This document shows, in pieces, positions 27,396 to 35,900 of a stretch of DNA of 64,000 nt. This stretch comes from Marinobacter sp. C7. GTDB taxonomy: Bacteria > Pseudomonadota > Gammaproteobacteria > Pseudomonadales > Oleiphilaceae. The stretch lies in contig NZ_JAKQZH010000001.1 of the NCBI RefSeq assembly GCF_022343555.1, forward strand, positions 1,532,108-1,596,107, written 5' to 3'. Position numbers and translations under genes: made by a program. Position 1 is the first letter of the stretch, and the number at the start of each line of letters is the position of its first letter. A model generated the notes under the pieces. The model saw only the letters and a program-made list of their open reading frames with translations, ran no database searches and was not told the origin of the DNA.

Positions 27396-27730
27396 AGAAT
27401 CTGGGAGCCGTTCTTTCCGGAACCCTAATGACTCTGGCGGTGTTCACTGCCGGGGCCGGTGCCGATGCAGGGGAGGCGCTGCCGGCGGGCGACGGGTCCG
27501 TAACCCTGGACATTGCCGGCATCTCCGCGACCACCGGCGAGGATGAGCCGCGAATCCTTTACGTTCTGCCCTGGCAACCGCCGAGCCTGCCCCGCAGACC
27601 GCGGGTGGAGTTGGAAGACCGGGCGCCCGAACTTGAGCAACCCCTCGATCCACTGGTGGTGGAGCGTCATCGGAGGTTTCGGGAGACGCTTGACCCCATG
27701 ACCCTGGACCCAGAAGGCATTCAACCTTAA
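27392..27730 (+). CDS. Small exported protein with LYVLPW motif
   Basis: 112 residues from GTG 27392. Signal peptide about residues 1-24 (LSGTLMTLAVFTAGAGADA). The mature part is short, proline- and acid-rich, with DEPRILYVLPWQPPSLPRRP in the middle and a charged tail. No known domain. Its place between the TPR lipoprotein and the TolQ-like channel, with start/stop overlap, says it belongs to the machine. The extended Pro-rich chain suggests a peptide that docks on another component. Confidence 0.7.
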   Translation: MKNLGAVLSGTLMTLAVFTAGAGADAGEALPAGDGSVTLDIAGISATTGEDEPRILYVLPWQPPSLPRRPRVELEDRAPELEQPLDPLVVERHRRFRETLDPMTLDPEGIQP

Positions 27731-27757
27731 CTGAGCAGTAAAGACGGGAGAACAACA

Positions 27758-28414
27758 ATGCTGGAAACCATCGTTCGTTTTTTTCAGGAAGGCGGCCCCT
27801 TCATGTACCCGATTGCAGTGGTGCTTGCACTCGGGCTGGCGATTACCCTGGAACGCTTCATCTTCCTGGCATCGGTCGGGCGCAAGAACCGAGTCACCTT
27901 TGAAAGAGCCATCCTGCCACTATTGCAGAAAAGGGATTACCAGAGAGCGATGAAAGCCGCCAGCCATTCCAATAGTGCGATCGGCTCAATCATGGGAGCA
28001 GGCCTGGGTCGCCTGGTCAGCAACAGCCGCCGTGAGGATATCGAATACGCTATGGAAGAGGGACTGATGGAAGTCCTGCCGAGGCTGGAAAAACGTACTC
28101 AATACCTCGCCACCCTGGCCAATATTGCGACCCTCCTGGGACTTCTGGGAACGATTATCGGTCTGATCTCCGCATTCACTGCAGTTGCCGCAGCGGACCC
28201 TGCACAGAAGGCGAGTCTGCTCTCCGAGAGTATCTCCGTTGCGATGAATACCACGGCATTCGGGCTGATGTCGGCCATTCCACTGCTGATGTTTCACGCG
28301 CTGTTACAGACCCGCACCAACGAAATTGTAGACAGCTTTGAGATGGCGGGCGTCAAGCTGCTTAACCTCGTTTCCGAGCCGACACCTTCACGTGCGAGCG
28401 GCGCTGTGGCATGA
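27758..28414 (+). CDS. MotA/TolQ/ExbB family proton-channel protein
   Basis: 218 residues. Three membrane helices typical of TolQ/ExbB: residues about 14-33 (MYPIAVVLALGLAITLERFI), about 120-145 (IATLLGLLGTIIGLISAFTAV) and about 160-185. The conserved signature LATLANIATLLGLLGTIIGL and the small-residue-rich third helix (TTAFGLMSAIPLLMFHALL) are present. It forms the pentameric stator ring that uses the proton gradient with ExbD/TolR partners, two of which follow directly. Equivalent in type to AglR of Myxococcus. Confidence 0.92.
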   Translation: MLETIVRFFQEGGPFMYPIAVVLALGLAITLERFIFLASVGRKNRVTFERAILPLLQKRDYQRAMKAASHSNSAIGSIMGAGLGRLVSNSRREDIEYAMEEGLMEVLPRLEKRTQYLATLANIATLLGLLGTIIGLISAFTAVAAADPAQKASLLSESISVAMNTTAFGLMSAIPLLMFHALLQTRTNEIVDSFEMAGVKLLNLVSEPTPSRASGAVA

Positions 28415-28457
28415 CGCCGGAAGCCCGGCCAAAACGGTATTGCGGAGAGAACCGACC

Positions 28458-28988
28458 ATGAGACGCCGACATCGCCGAATTATGAATTCTCCGGAACTCG
28501 ACATTACCGCATTCCTGAACCTGATGATTGTGCTTGTCCCGGTACTTCTGCTCGGGATGGTGTTCAGTCAGGTGCGAATGATCGAGCTGAACTTTCCGGG
28601 TGTGCAAGAGGGCGAGATCCTCGAACCTGACCAGTTCAACCTGGTGGTAACCCTGATTCCCGATGGCATTGAAGTGTCCGATTCCGGACGTGGCATGCTC
28701 CGGGTCCTGCCCGCAACCGATGGCAAGCAGGATTTCGAAAACCTGAGGAGCCTGCTCCGGGGGATAAAATCCCGGGTGCCGGACAAGACCGATGTCGTTC
28801 TGGAAGTGGGCCCCGAGATTGATTACCAGACTCTGGTCACCACCATGGACACGGTCCGTTCCTATCCGGCGGTGGTCGCCGCCAGCCTCGTGGACGGTGA
28901 ACTGTTTCCGGACATTTCCCTGATGGATGCGCCCGAGGACCGTGTGCTGGCTGATCGGGCGGAACCGACCGCGGGGGAGGGCGCATGA
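28458..28988 (+). CDS. ExbD/TolR-family biopolymer transport protein 1
   Basis: 176 residues from ATG 28458 (MRRRHRRIMNSPELDITAFL). A single N-terminal membrane helix (LDITAFLNLMIVLVPVLLLGM) carries the essential proton-binding Asp at about residue 15. The periplasmic part (residues about 40-176) has the ExbD/TolR fold with a VLEVGPEIDYQTLVTTMD segment like the usual 'aD...y..vv.vmd'. It pairs with the TolQ-like protein upstream. Overlaps the second ExbD gene by 4 bp. Confidence 0.9.
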   Translation: MRRRHRRIMNSPELDITAFLNLMIVLVPVLLLGMVFSQVRMIELNFPGVQEGEILEPDQFNLVVTLIPDGIEVSDSGRGMLRVLPATDGKQDFENLRSLLRGIKSRVPDKTDVVLEVGPEIDYQTLVTTMDTVRSYPAVVAASLVDGELFPDISLMDAPEDRVLADRAEPTAGEGA

Positions 28989-29473
28989 AAAGCTCCCACC
29001 GTTCCCGTCGCCTCCGCCGTCATTATGGCCGCATGCACAAAACCGGAGGCCTCAACCTGGTATCGCTCATGGATATCTTCACCATCCTGGTTTTCTTCCT
29101 GATGGTGAACTCCTCCGATGTAAAAGTGATGCAGAATTCCACTGATGTACCGCTTCCGGTCTCCACCGCCGAGCAACAGGCGGTGGAGAACCTGACGGTG
29201 CAGGTCAGCGGTCGGTCCATCCTGTTGCAGGGTCGGGAAGTGGCGAGACTGGATGGCATCGAGACGGGGGACATTCACATCTCCGGTTTGTCAGAAGAGC
29301 TGGCCTATCGACGTGAACGTTTGCAGGAAATTCCGGAACAGGGCCTGCCGATCACCATTATGGCTGCCCGGGATACCGACTATCGCCTGCTGCGTCGGAT
29401 CATGCAGACCTGTGTTGACCAGCAGTTCCGCCAGGTCAGGCTGGCAGTAGAACCGGAGGTTCGCAATGGCTGA
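28985..29473 (+). CDS. ExbD/TolR-family biopolymer transport protein 2
   Basis: 162 residues. Basic N-terminus, then the membrane helix LNLVSLMDIFTILVFFLMVN with the proton-path Asp at about residue 30, then a periplasmic domain ending in MAARDTDYRLLRRIMQTCVD. Two non-identical ExbD proteins with one TolQ is the arrangement of AglR-AglQ-AglS in Myxococcus and differs from the simple Tol and Exb systems. Overlaps the TonB-like gene by 8 bp. Confidence 0.9.
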   Translation: MKSSHRSRRLRRHYGRMHKTGGLNLVSLMDIFTILVFFLMVNSSDVKVMQNSTDVPLPVSTAEQQAVENLTVQVSGRSILLQGREVARLDGIETGDIHISGLSEELAYRRERLQEIPEQGLPITIMAARDTDYRLLRRIMQTCVDQQFRQVRLAVEPEVRNG

Positions 29474-30479
29474 TACCGCATTGCTTCAGGATTGGCATAC
29501 TCCGCGCCTGCCTTGGTCGAGGGTGCCCGGTGAGCGGGGACGGTTTGCGGGCATTCTGGCGCTGACGTTGCTGGTGTTTCTGCCGCCGGCGGTGCTGATT
29601 CCGTCCGTGGTTCTTCCGGAGTGGGACAGGGCGGAGGTGGAGGAAGTGCCTGCGCATCTTGCCAGGTTGGTTGAGGCGCCGGAGGTGAAGCAGGGGTCAG
29701 AAGAAGGCATTCTTCTGACCCCGGGGGCATCCCCTGAGGCTGCCGATGTGAAAAAGGCGCCAGATGAACAAGTTCATCAGACCCCGAGTGCGTTGCCCAA
29801 GAAAAAGGGGGCAGATGAAAGTCTTCATCCGACCCCGACTTCACCGTCCCCCTCTGGTTCCCCGGCAGGGCAAACCGTCGAACAGGCCCGCGAGACGGCG
29901 TCCCGCTCGGGCCTGCTGGCCATGAAGGACCGGCTGGCGTCACTCCGGGAGTCCCCGTCGGAGCAGGTTTCGTCTATCGCGGCGAACGTCAGAACTGAAT
30001 CCGGATCAAAGCCGGCTGAGCCCGACCGCACGGAAGTTCTCAAGGGCAGTGGGGGCGTCAGCAATGCTCAGGATCCGGTGGCCGAGGTGGCAATGGCGGG
30101 TCATGAGGTCAAAAAGGTCGAACGCAAACCCGAGCCGGCGGCACAAACCTTGGCAAGGGGGGAGCCACCCTCTCCGAAGTCGTCCGCGGGCGAGCGGGCC
30201 ATGAGCAATATCCGCAAGGTGTTTGATGTCCAGAAGACTGCGCTTTATTCCCTCTACAAGCGCGAGTTGCGACAGGACCCTACGCTGGCCGGCAAGATCT
30301 TGCTGGAGTTGGTCATCGAGCCGGACGGAACGGTGTCGGCCTGCGAGGTGGTGAGTTCGGAGCTGAAGAACCCGGCCCTCGAGCAGCGTATTGCCATGCG
30401 CGTACGCATGTTCAACTTTGGCGCTGACAGTGTCGAAAGGCGAAAGGTGCGGTTTCCGGTGGATTTCCTGCCGGGCTGA
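29466..30479 (+). CDS. TonB-like protein with AgmX/PglI-type C-terminal domain
   Basis: 337 residues. One membrane helix (about residues 27-49, FAGILALTLLVFLPPAVLIP) after a short cytosolic tail, a long disordered periplasmic linker (about 50-235), and a TonB-like C-terminal domain: VQKTALYSLYKRELRQDP, LAGKILLELVIEPDGTVSAC, NPALEQRIAMRVRMFNFG. This last pattern is that of AgmX/PglI proteins. Linker residues 74-86, 95-107 and 112-124 are encoded by three in-frame copies of the palindromic repeat and read VKQGSEEGILLTP, VKKAPDEQVHQTP and KKKGADESLHPTP. It should transmit TolQR motion to the outer membrane. Last gene of the operon. Confidence 0.83.
   Translation: MADTALLQDWHTPRLPWSRVPGERGRFAGILALTLLVFLPPAVLIPSVVLPEWDRAEVEEVPAHLARLVEAPEVKQGSEEGILLTPGASPEAADVKKAPDEQVHQTPSALPKKKGADESLHPTPTSPSPSGSPAGQTVEQARETASRSGLLAMKDRLASLRESPSEQVSSIAANVRTESGSKPAEPDRTEVLKGSGGVSNAQDPVAEVAMAGHEVKKVERKPEPAAQTLARGEPPSPKSSAGERAMSNIRKVFDVQKTALYSLYKRELRQDPTLAGKILLELVIEPDGTVSACEVVSSELKNPALEQRIAMRVRMFNFGADSVERRKVRFPVDFLPG
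29685..29722 (+). repeat. Palindromic repeat inside coding sequence, copy 2
   Basis: Flank GTGAAGCA (29685-29692), arms GGGGTCAGAAGAA and TTCTTCTGACCCC (29693-29722) with loop GGCA; 13 perfect pairs. Lies in frame within the TonB-like gene. Confidence 0.9.
29748..29785 (+). repeat. Palindromic repeat inside coding sequence, copy 3 (degenerate)
   Basis: Flank GTGAAAAA (29748-29755), arms GGCGCCAGATGAA and TTCATCAGACCCC (29756-29785). Three substitutions from the consensus arms break some pairs. It starts 63 bp after copy 2, so it keeps the same reading frame. Confidence 0.85.
29799..29836 (+). repeat. Palindromic repeat inside coding sequence, copy 4 (degenerate)
   Basis: Flank AAGAAAAA (29799-29806), arms GGGGGCAGATGAA and TTCATCCGACCCC (29807-29836), one substitution per arm. 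It starts 51 bp after copy 3, again a multiple of three. Confidence 0.85.
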
Positions 30480-30521
30480 ATCCCGACAGGAAGGGGGGCG
30501 GGGTAAAGGCAGGAAGCCGGC

Positions 30522-31007
30522 TTAGCGGTCGATGGTGATCTCTGGCAGGTTCGGCTTGTTCAGCTTCACCTTTTCCTTGGGCGCAATCACCTTGGCCTCT
30601 CCAGCGACCACTTGCTGGTCGTTCTGGTTGCGAACATCGCATTCGACAACAACCCGGTTCTTCGGCTCCTTGCGCAGCACTTTCAGCTTGACCGTGATGG
30701 TGTCATCCAGCTTCACGGGCCGCTTGAATGCAAGGCTCTGCTCGAGGTAGATGGTTCCGGGGCCGGGCATCACCGTGGCCAATGCCGCGGAAACCAGGGA
30801 GCCGCTCCACATGCCGTGGGCAATCCTCTCCTTGAACATGGTATTGGCCGCAAATTCGGCGTCCAGGTGTACCGGATTTACATCACCGGAAACCGCTGCA
30901 AACAGGTAAAGATCATCTTCGGTGAGTGTCCGTGTGAATGTGGCGGTATCGCCTTCGTTGAGTTCGTCATAGGTGACGTTTTCCAGGGTATCCAGGGTGT
31001 CGTTCAT
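30522..31007 (-). CDS. MaoC-family (R)-specific enoyl-CoA hydratase, PhaJ-like
   Basis: 161 residues. The hydratase motif SGDVNPVHLDAEFA (about residue 40) with catalytic Asp and His, then RIAHGMWSGSLVSAAL, matches single-domain PhaJ/MaoC enzymes. It converts enoyl-CoA to (R)-3-hydroxyacyl-CoA, feeding storage polymer or lipid synthesis. The C-terminus (KEKVKLNKPNLPEI) is a basic extension. GGAG precedes ATG 31007. Convergent with the TonB-like gene (42-bp gap) and divergent from the acyl-CoA synthetase. Confidence 0.85.
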   Translation of the reverse strand: MNDTLDTLENVTYDELNEGDTATFTRTLTEDDLYLFAAVSGDVNPVHLDAEFAANTMFKERIAHGMWSGSLVSAALATVMPGPGTIYLEQSLAFKRPVKLDDTITVKLKVLRKEPKNRVVVECDVRNQNDQQVVAGEAKVIAPKEKVKLNKPNLPEITIDR

Positions 31008-31194
31008 GATGTGCTCCGCACGTTATTGAAAGCAAAACAGTTGTTCGGTGTGATGCGTGAAACCTACCTCATCGATTACAAAACTGCTATTCTCTGTCCA
31101 CTTTTTTTCGGCTGATACTTTTGTCGGGTTGATTTTTTGATCACTCCGGCATTTGTCGACCATTACAATCAGAAGCGCCAAACAGGAGATGGTG

Positions 31195-32868
31195 ATGGAT
31201 TTTGAGCAGTTTTATCAGGACAAGTACCCCGCCGGCGTGCCCCGCGAGGTAGACCTGGATAAATACCGGAGCATGGTGGATGTGTTCGATCAGGCCGTAA
31301 AAAAATACGCGGACCGGCCCGCATTCAGTGCTGTTGGCGCAACTCTCACTTACCGTGACCTCGACACCCAAAGCCGCAATTTCGCAGCCTGGCTGCAGAA
31401 CAAGACTGATCTGAAACCGGGCGACCGCATCGCTGTCCAGATGCCGAACGTTTCCCAGTATCCTGTGGTTGTTTTCGGCGCGATGCGTGCCGGTCTGATT
31501 GTCGTCAACACCAACCCTCTGTATACCCAGCGTGAAATGGAGCACCAGTTCAACGATTCCGGGGCCAAGGCTCTGGTGGTGCTCGCCAACATGGCCGAGA
31601 ACGCCGAAAAGGTGGTTCCACAGACCGGCATCGAGCATGTGATCGTTACTGAAATCGCCGACATGCATTCGCCGATCAAACGCACGCTGATGAACGCAGT
31701 GGTCAAGCACGTCAAGAAGATGGTGCCGTCCTTCAACATCCCCGGTGCCCACAAACTCCCGGCGGTTCTGAGTGCCGGTGCCCGTGAAAAATTCACTCCG
31801 GTAGAAACCAAAAAGGACGATATCGCGGTTCTCCAGTACACCGGCGGTACGACCGGTGTGGCCAAAGGCGCCATGTTGACCCACAGCAACCTGGTGGCAA
31901 ACCTGCTTCAGGTCCGGCCAATGATGGAAGACACCGTTGAAGAGGGTAAGGAAGTGGTCATCGCGCCGCTGCCGCTTTACCACATTTACTCCTTCACACT
32001 GAACTGCGGCATCATGCTCGAGGCCGGTGCGCACAACGTGCTTATCCCGAATCCACGGGATATCCCGGGTTTTGTGAAAGAGCTGAAGAACCACAGGTTC
32101 ACCGCTTTTCTGGGCCTGAACACCCTGTTTGTTGCTCTGTGCAACAACGAGGAGTTCCAGGACCTGGATTTCAGCTCCCTGAAGCTCACATCCTCCGGCG
32201 GCATGGCTCTGACCAGCGACACCGCCAAGATGTGGCAACGGGTGACCGGCTGTGAAATCTCCGAGGGCTACGGGATGACTGAAACCTCCCCGGTGGTGAC
32301 CTTCAATCCCAACAGTGCGATCCAGATTGGTACCATCGGTTTGCCGATTCCTTCCACCATCGTGAAGACCCTCGACGATGAGGGGAACGAGACCCCGCTG
32401 GGCGAACCCGGTGAGCTGTGCGTCAAGGGGCCACAGGTGATGCGTGGCTACTGGCAGCGGCCGGAAGATACCCAGAAGTCTTTCACCGAGGACGGATTCC
32501 TCAAGACCGGTGATATTGCGCTGATTCAGGAAGACGGCTACATCCGGATTGTGGACCGCAAGAAGGATATGATTATCGTGTCCGGTTTCAATGTGTTCCC
32601 GAACGAAGTGGAAGATGTGGTAAGCGCGCACCCGAAGGTGGTTGAATGTGCCGCCGTTGGTATTCCCGATGCCAAGAGTGGCGAAGCGGTCAAGGTTTAC
32701 CTGGTTCCCACCGCGGAAGGCGTAACCGAGAACGAATTGAAGGAATTCTGCCGCGAGCGGCTGACGGCGTACAAAGTGCCCAAGCATTTCGAATTCCGCG
32801 AGGAGTTGCCCAAAACCAATGTGGGCAAGATATTGCGCCGTGAACTGCGGGACGAAGCCAGCAAGTAA
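31195..32868 (+). CDS. fadD: Long-chain fatty acid CoA ligase
   Basis: 557 residues from ATG 31195 (AGGAG six bases upstream; ATG 31189 is too close to it). ANL adenylating-enzyme motifs: P-loop YTGGTTGVAKGAMLTHSN (about residue 215), EGYGMTETSP (about 360), DRKKDMIIVSGFNVFPNEVE (about 455) and the C-terminal catalytic Lys in KTNVGKILRREL. Activates fatty acids to acyl-CoA at the inner membrane. An intrinsic terminator follows. Confidence 0.92.
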   Translation: MDFEQFYQDKYPAGVPREVDLDKYRSMVDVFDQAVKKYADRPAFSAVGATLTYRDLDTQSRNFAAWLQNKTDLKPGDRIAVQMPNVSQYPVVVFGAMRAGLIVVNTNPLYTQREMEHQFNDSGAKALVVLANMAENAEKVVPQTGIEHVIVTEIADMHSPIKRTLMNAVVKHVKKMVPSFNIPGAHKLPAVLSAGAREKFTPVETKKDDIAVLQYTGGTTGVAKGAMLTHSNLVANLLQVRPMMEDTVEEGKEVVIAPLPLYHIYSFTLNCGIMLEAGAHNVLIPNPRDIPGFVKELKNHRFTAFLGLNTLFVALCNNEEFQDLDFSSLKLTSSGGMALTSDTAKMWQRVTGCEISEGYGMTETSPVVTFNPNSAIQIGTIGLPIPSTIVKTLDDEGNETPLGEPGELCVKGPQVMRGYWQRPEDTQKSFTEDGFLKTGDIALIQEDGYIRIVDRKKDMIIVSGFNVFPNEVEDVVSAHPKVVECAAVGIPDAKSGEAVKVYLVPTAEGVTENELKEFCRERLTAYKVPKHFEFREELPKTNVGKILRRELRDEASK

Positions 32869-32888
32869 TCCGCGTGATACTCTGAAGA

Positions 32889-32909
32889 CCCCGCTCCGGC
32901 GGGGTTTTT
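32889..32909 (+). terminator. Intrinsic terminator of fadD
   Basis: CCCCGC-TCCG-GCGGGG (32889-32904), six G-C pairs with a stable tetraloop, directly followed by five T. It lies 20 bp after the fadD stop. Confidence 0.85.
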
Positions 32910-32989
32910 CATTTTTAAGGCAGTGAGTTTCCGATAGACTGTGCTGCTCGAATCAATCCGACTGAGTGTTACACCGGTTCCTCATTTCA

Positions 32990-35900
32990 ATGCCAAAAAC
33001 CACATCCGATAGCCCCGTATCCCCATCCCCACGCCCTGATTCCCTGGCGGCAGTCAAAGCCATGATGGAGCAGCTCGATGCCTGCAATCAGCAGGAAGCC
33101 GCCCGCATCGTGAAGACGGTAGGCCGCACCAAAGGCAAGCCGGGTCAGAAAGATCTGGAAAAAATGGCCGGCTGGCTGGAGCGGGGGCTGGAAAAAGTCC
33201 GGCAACGCCAGGCCCTGCACAAGCCGGCAGCTTTTCCCGAGTCGTTGCCGGTGTCCGATCGGGTCGATGACATCCGCGAGGCGATTGAACAGAACCAGGT
33301 GGTGATCATTGCCGGTGAAACCGGCTCCGGAAAGACCACTCAGATTCCGAAAATCTGCATGAACAGTGGGCGCGGGATTCGGGGGCTCATTGGGCACACC
33401 CAGCCCCGCCGGATCGCTGCCCGAAGCGTCGCTGCCCGGATTGCCGAAGAGCTTGGGGAGCAGGTGGGAGAACAGATCGGCTACCAGGTCCGCTTTACGG
33501 ACCAGACGTCGGAGCAGTCCCGGGTCAAGGTCATGACCGACGGTATCCTGTTGGCGGAGATCCAGCACGACCGGTTCCTCGATCGCTACGATACCCTGAT
33601 CATTGATGAAGCCCACGAACGCAGCCTCAATATCGATTTCCTGCTGGGTTACCTGAAGCAGTTACTGCCCAAGCGGCCGGACCTGAAGGTCATCATCACT
33701 TCCGCCACCATCGAGGTGGATCGCTTCAGTGAGTTTTTCGATCAGGCTCCGGTCATCGAGGTGAGCGGTCGCACCTATCCGGTCGATATCCGCTACCGGC
33801 CGTTGACCGGGGACGAGGATGACCGGGACCAGGGCTGGACCGATGGCGTGCTGAATGCACTCAGTGAAATCGAGGATCACGAACGCAGCGAAAAGCAGCC
33901 GCCCGGAGACGTCCTGGTATTCCTGCCGGGGGAACGGGAGATACGCAGCCTGAGTAAGGTTCTGCGCCATGTGGACCTCAGGCACACCGAGGTGCTGCCG
34001 CTCTACTCGCGGCTGAGTAATCAGGAGCAGAACCGGGTGTTCCAGTCTCACCGCGGGCGTCGCATTGTACTGTCCACCAACGTGGCGGAAACCTCTCTGA
34101 CCGTGCCGGGGATCCGCTATGTGATCGATACCGGCGTGGCCCGAATCAGCCGGTACAGTGTGCGTTCGAAGATCCAGCGCCTGCCTATCGAACCGGTGTC
34201 CCAGGCCAGCGCCAACCAGCGCGCCGGACGCTGCGGCCGGGTGGCTCCGGGTATCTGCTTCCGGCTGTACGATGAGACCGATTTCATCAACCGGCCGGAG
34301 TACACCGATCCGGAAATTCTGCGCACCAATCTGGCCTCCGTCATCCTGCAGATGGCCACATCCGGGCTGGGTGAGATCCGGAACTTCCCGTTCCTGGAAG
34401 CACCCGACAAGAGGCAGGTGAACGATGGCTACAAGTTGCTGGAAGAGCTGGGTGCGGTTGACGACAAACGCCGGCTGACCAGAATGGGGCGGACGATGGC
34501 GAAGCTGCCGTTGGATCCGCGCCTGGCCCGGATGCTCGTGACCGCGGCAGAGCAGGGCAGCCTGGCGGAGACGCTGGTGGTGATCGCCGGCCTGAGTGTC
34601 CAGGATCCCCGTGAACGACCCCAGGACAAGCAACAGGCGGCCGACCAGGCCCACGCGCCGTTCAATGACAAGGAATCCGATTTTGCCACCCTGCTCAACA
34701 TCTGGAAATGGTACGAAGAGCAGCGGCAGGAAATGTCACAGAACCAGCTCAAGAAACTGTGCCAGAAGACGTTCCTGAGCTGGATGCGCATGCGGGAGTG
34801 GCGGGATATCCATCGTCAGCTTACTCTGATCTGCCGGGAACAGAAGCTGGCCTTCAATAAGGAACCGGCCAGTTACGATCCGATTCACAAGGCTATCCTC
34901 GCTGGCTTGTTGGGCCAGGTCGCAGTCAAGCTTGAAAAGAAAGAGTACCTGGCCACCCGCAATCGCAAGGTCTGGATCTTTCCGGGGTCGAAAGTCGCCA
35001 AATCTGCACCCAAGTGGATCGTTGCGGCGGAGATCGTCGAAACCAGCAGGGTATTTGCCCGCATGGTGGCCGCTATCCAGCCGGAATGGATTGAGCCGCT
35101 TGCGGGTCACGTGGTCAGGCACAATTACTTTGAGCCGCACTGGGAGCAGAAGCGCGCCCAGGTGATGGGCTATGAAAAGGTGACCCTGTACGGGCTGGAC
35201 GTGGTGCCCCGGCGCCGTATTCCGTATGCCAAGGTCGACCCGGTCGAAAGCCGCAACCTGTTTATTCGCCGCGCGCTGGTAGAAGGGGATTACCGCTCGA
35301 AGGCTCCGTTCATTGCCCGTAACCGGGAAATGCTCGATACCGTCGAGAACCTGGAGAAGAAAACCAGGCGCCGGGACCTGTTGGTGGACGACGAGGTGCT
35401 TTTCGCCTTCTATGACGAAAGACTCCCTGCGGACATTGTCAGCGGCCGGCACTTCGAATCCTGGTGGAAGAATCTCTCCGCGGATGAGCTGAGGAACCTC
35501 GAACTGACCGAGGCAGACGTGTTGCAGCGCCCGGTGGATGCCGGGGCGGCAGAACTGTACCCGGATTATCTGGAGTGGGAAGGCGTCAGGTATCCGCTCA
35601 GCTACGAATTCGAGCCGACCAGCGAGCGGGACGGTGTCACCATGCAGGTGCCGCTGATGGCACTCAAGCAGATCCCGTCCCGCCGGCTGGAGTGGCTGGT
35701 GCCGGGCCTGCTTCGGGAAAAGTGCATTGCGCTGGTGAAGGGGCTGCCCAAGGCCCTGCGCCGTAATTTTGTGCCGGTGCCGGATTTTGTTGATGCCGCC
35801 CTGGCCAACATGCAACCCTCCAACGCCCCGCTTACCCAACAGCTGGGGGATGAGTTGCGCCGTATGACCGGTGTCCGTATTGACCCGGAAGCGTGGTCCG

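Noticed and set aside
31141-32787. 548-codon open frame antisense to the acyl-CoA synthetase gene
   Set aside because: Rich in His/Gln/Gly/Val as expected of an antisense frame in GC-rich DNA, no domain, and fully overlapped by a clear fadD.
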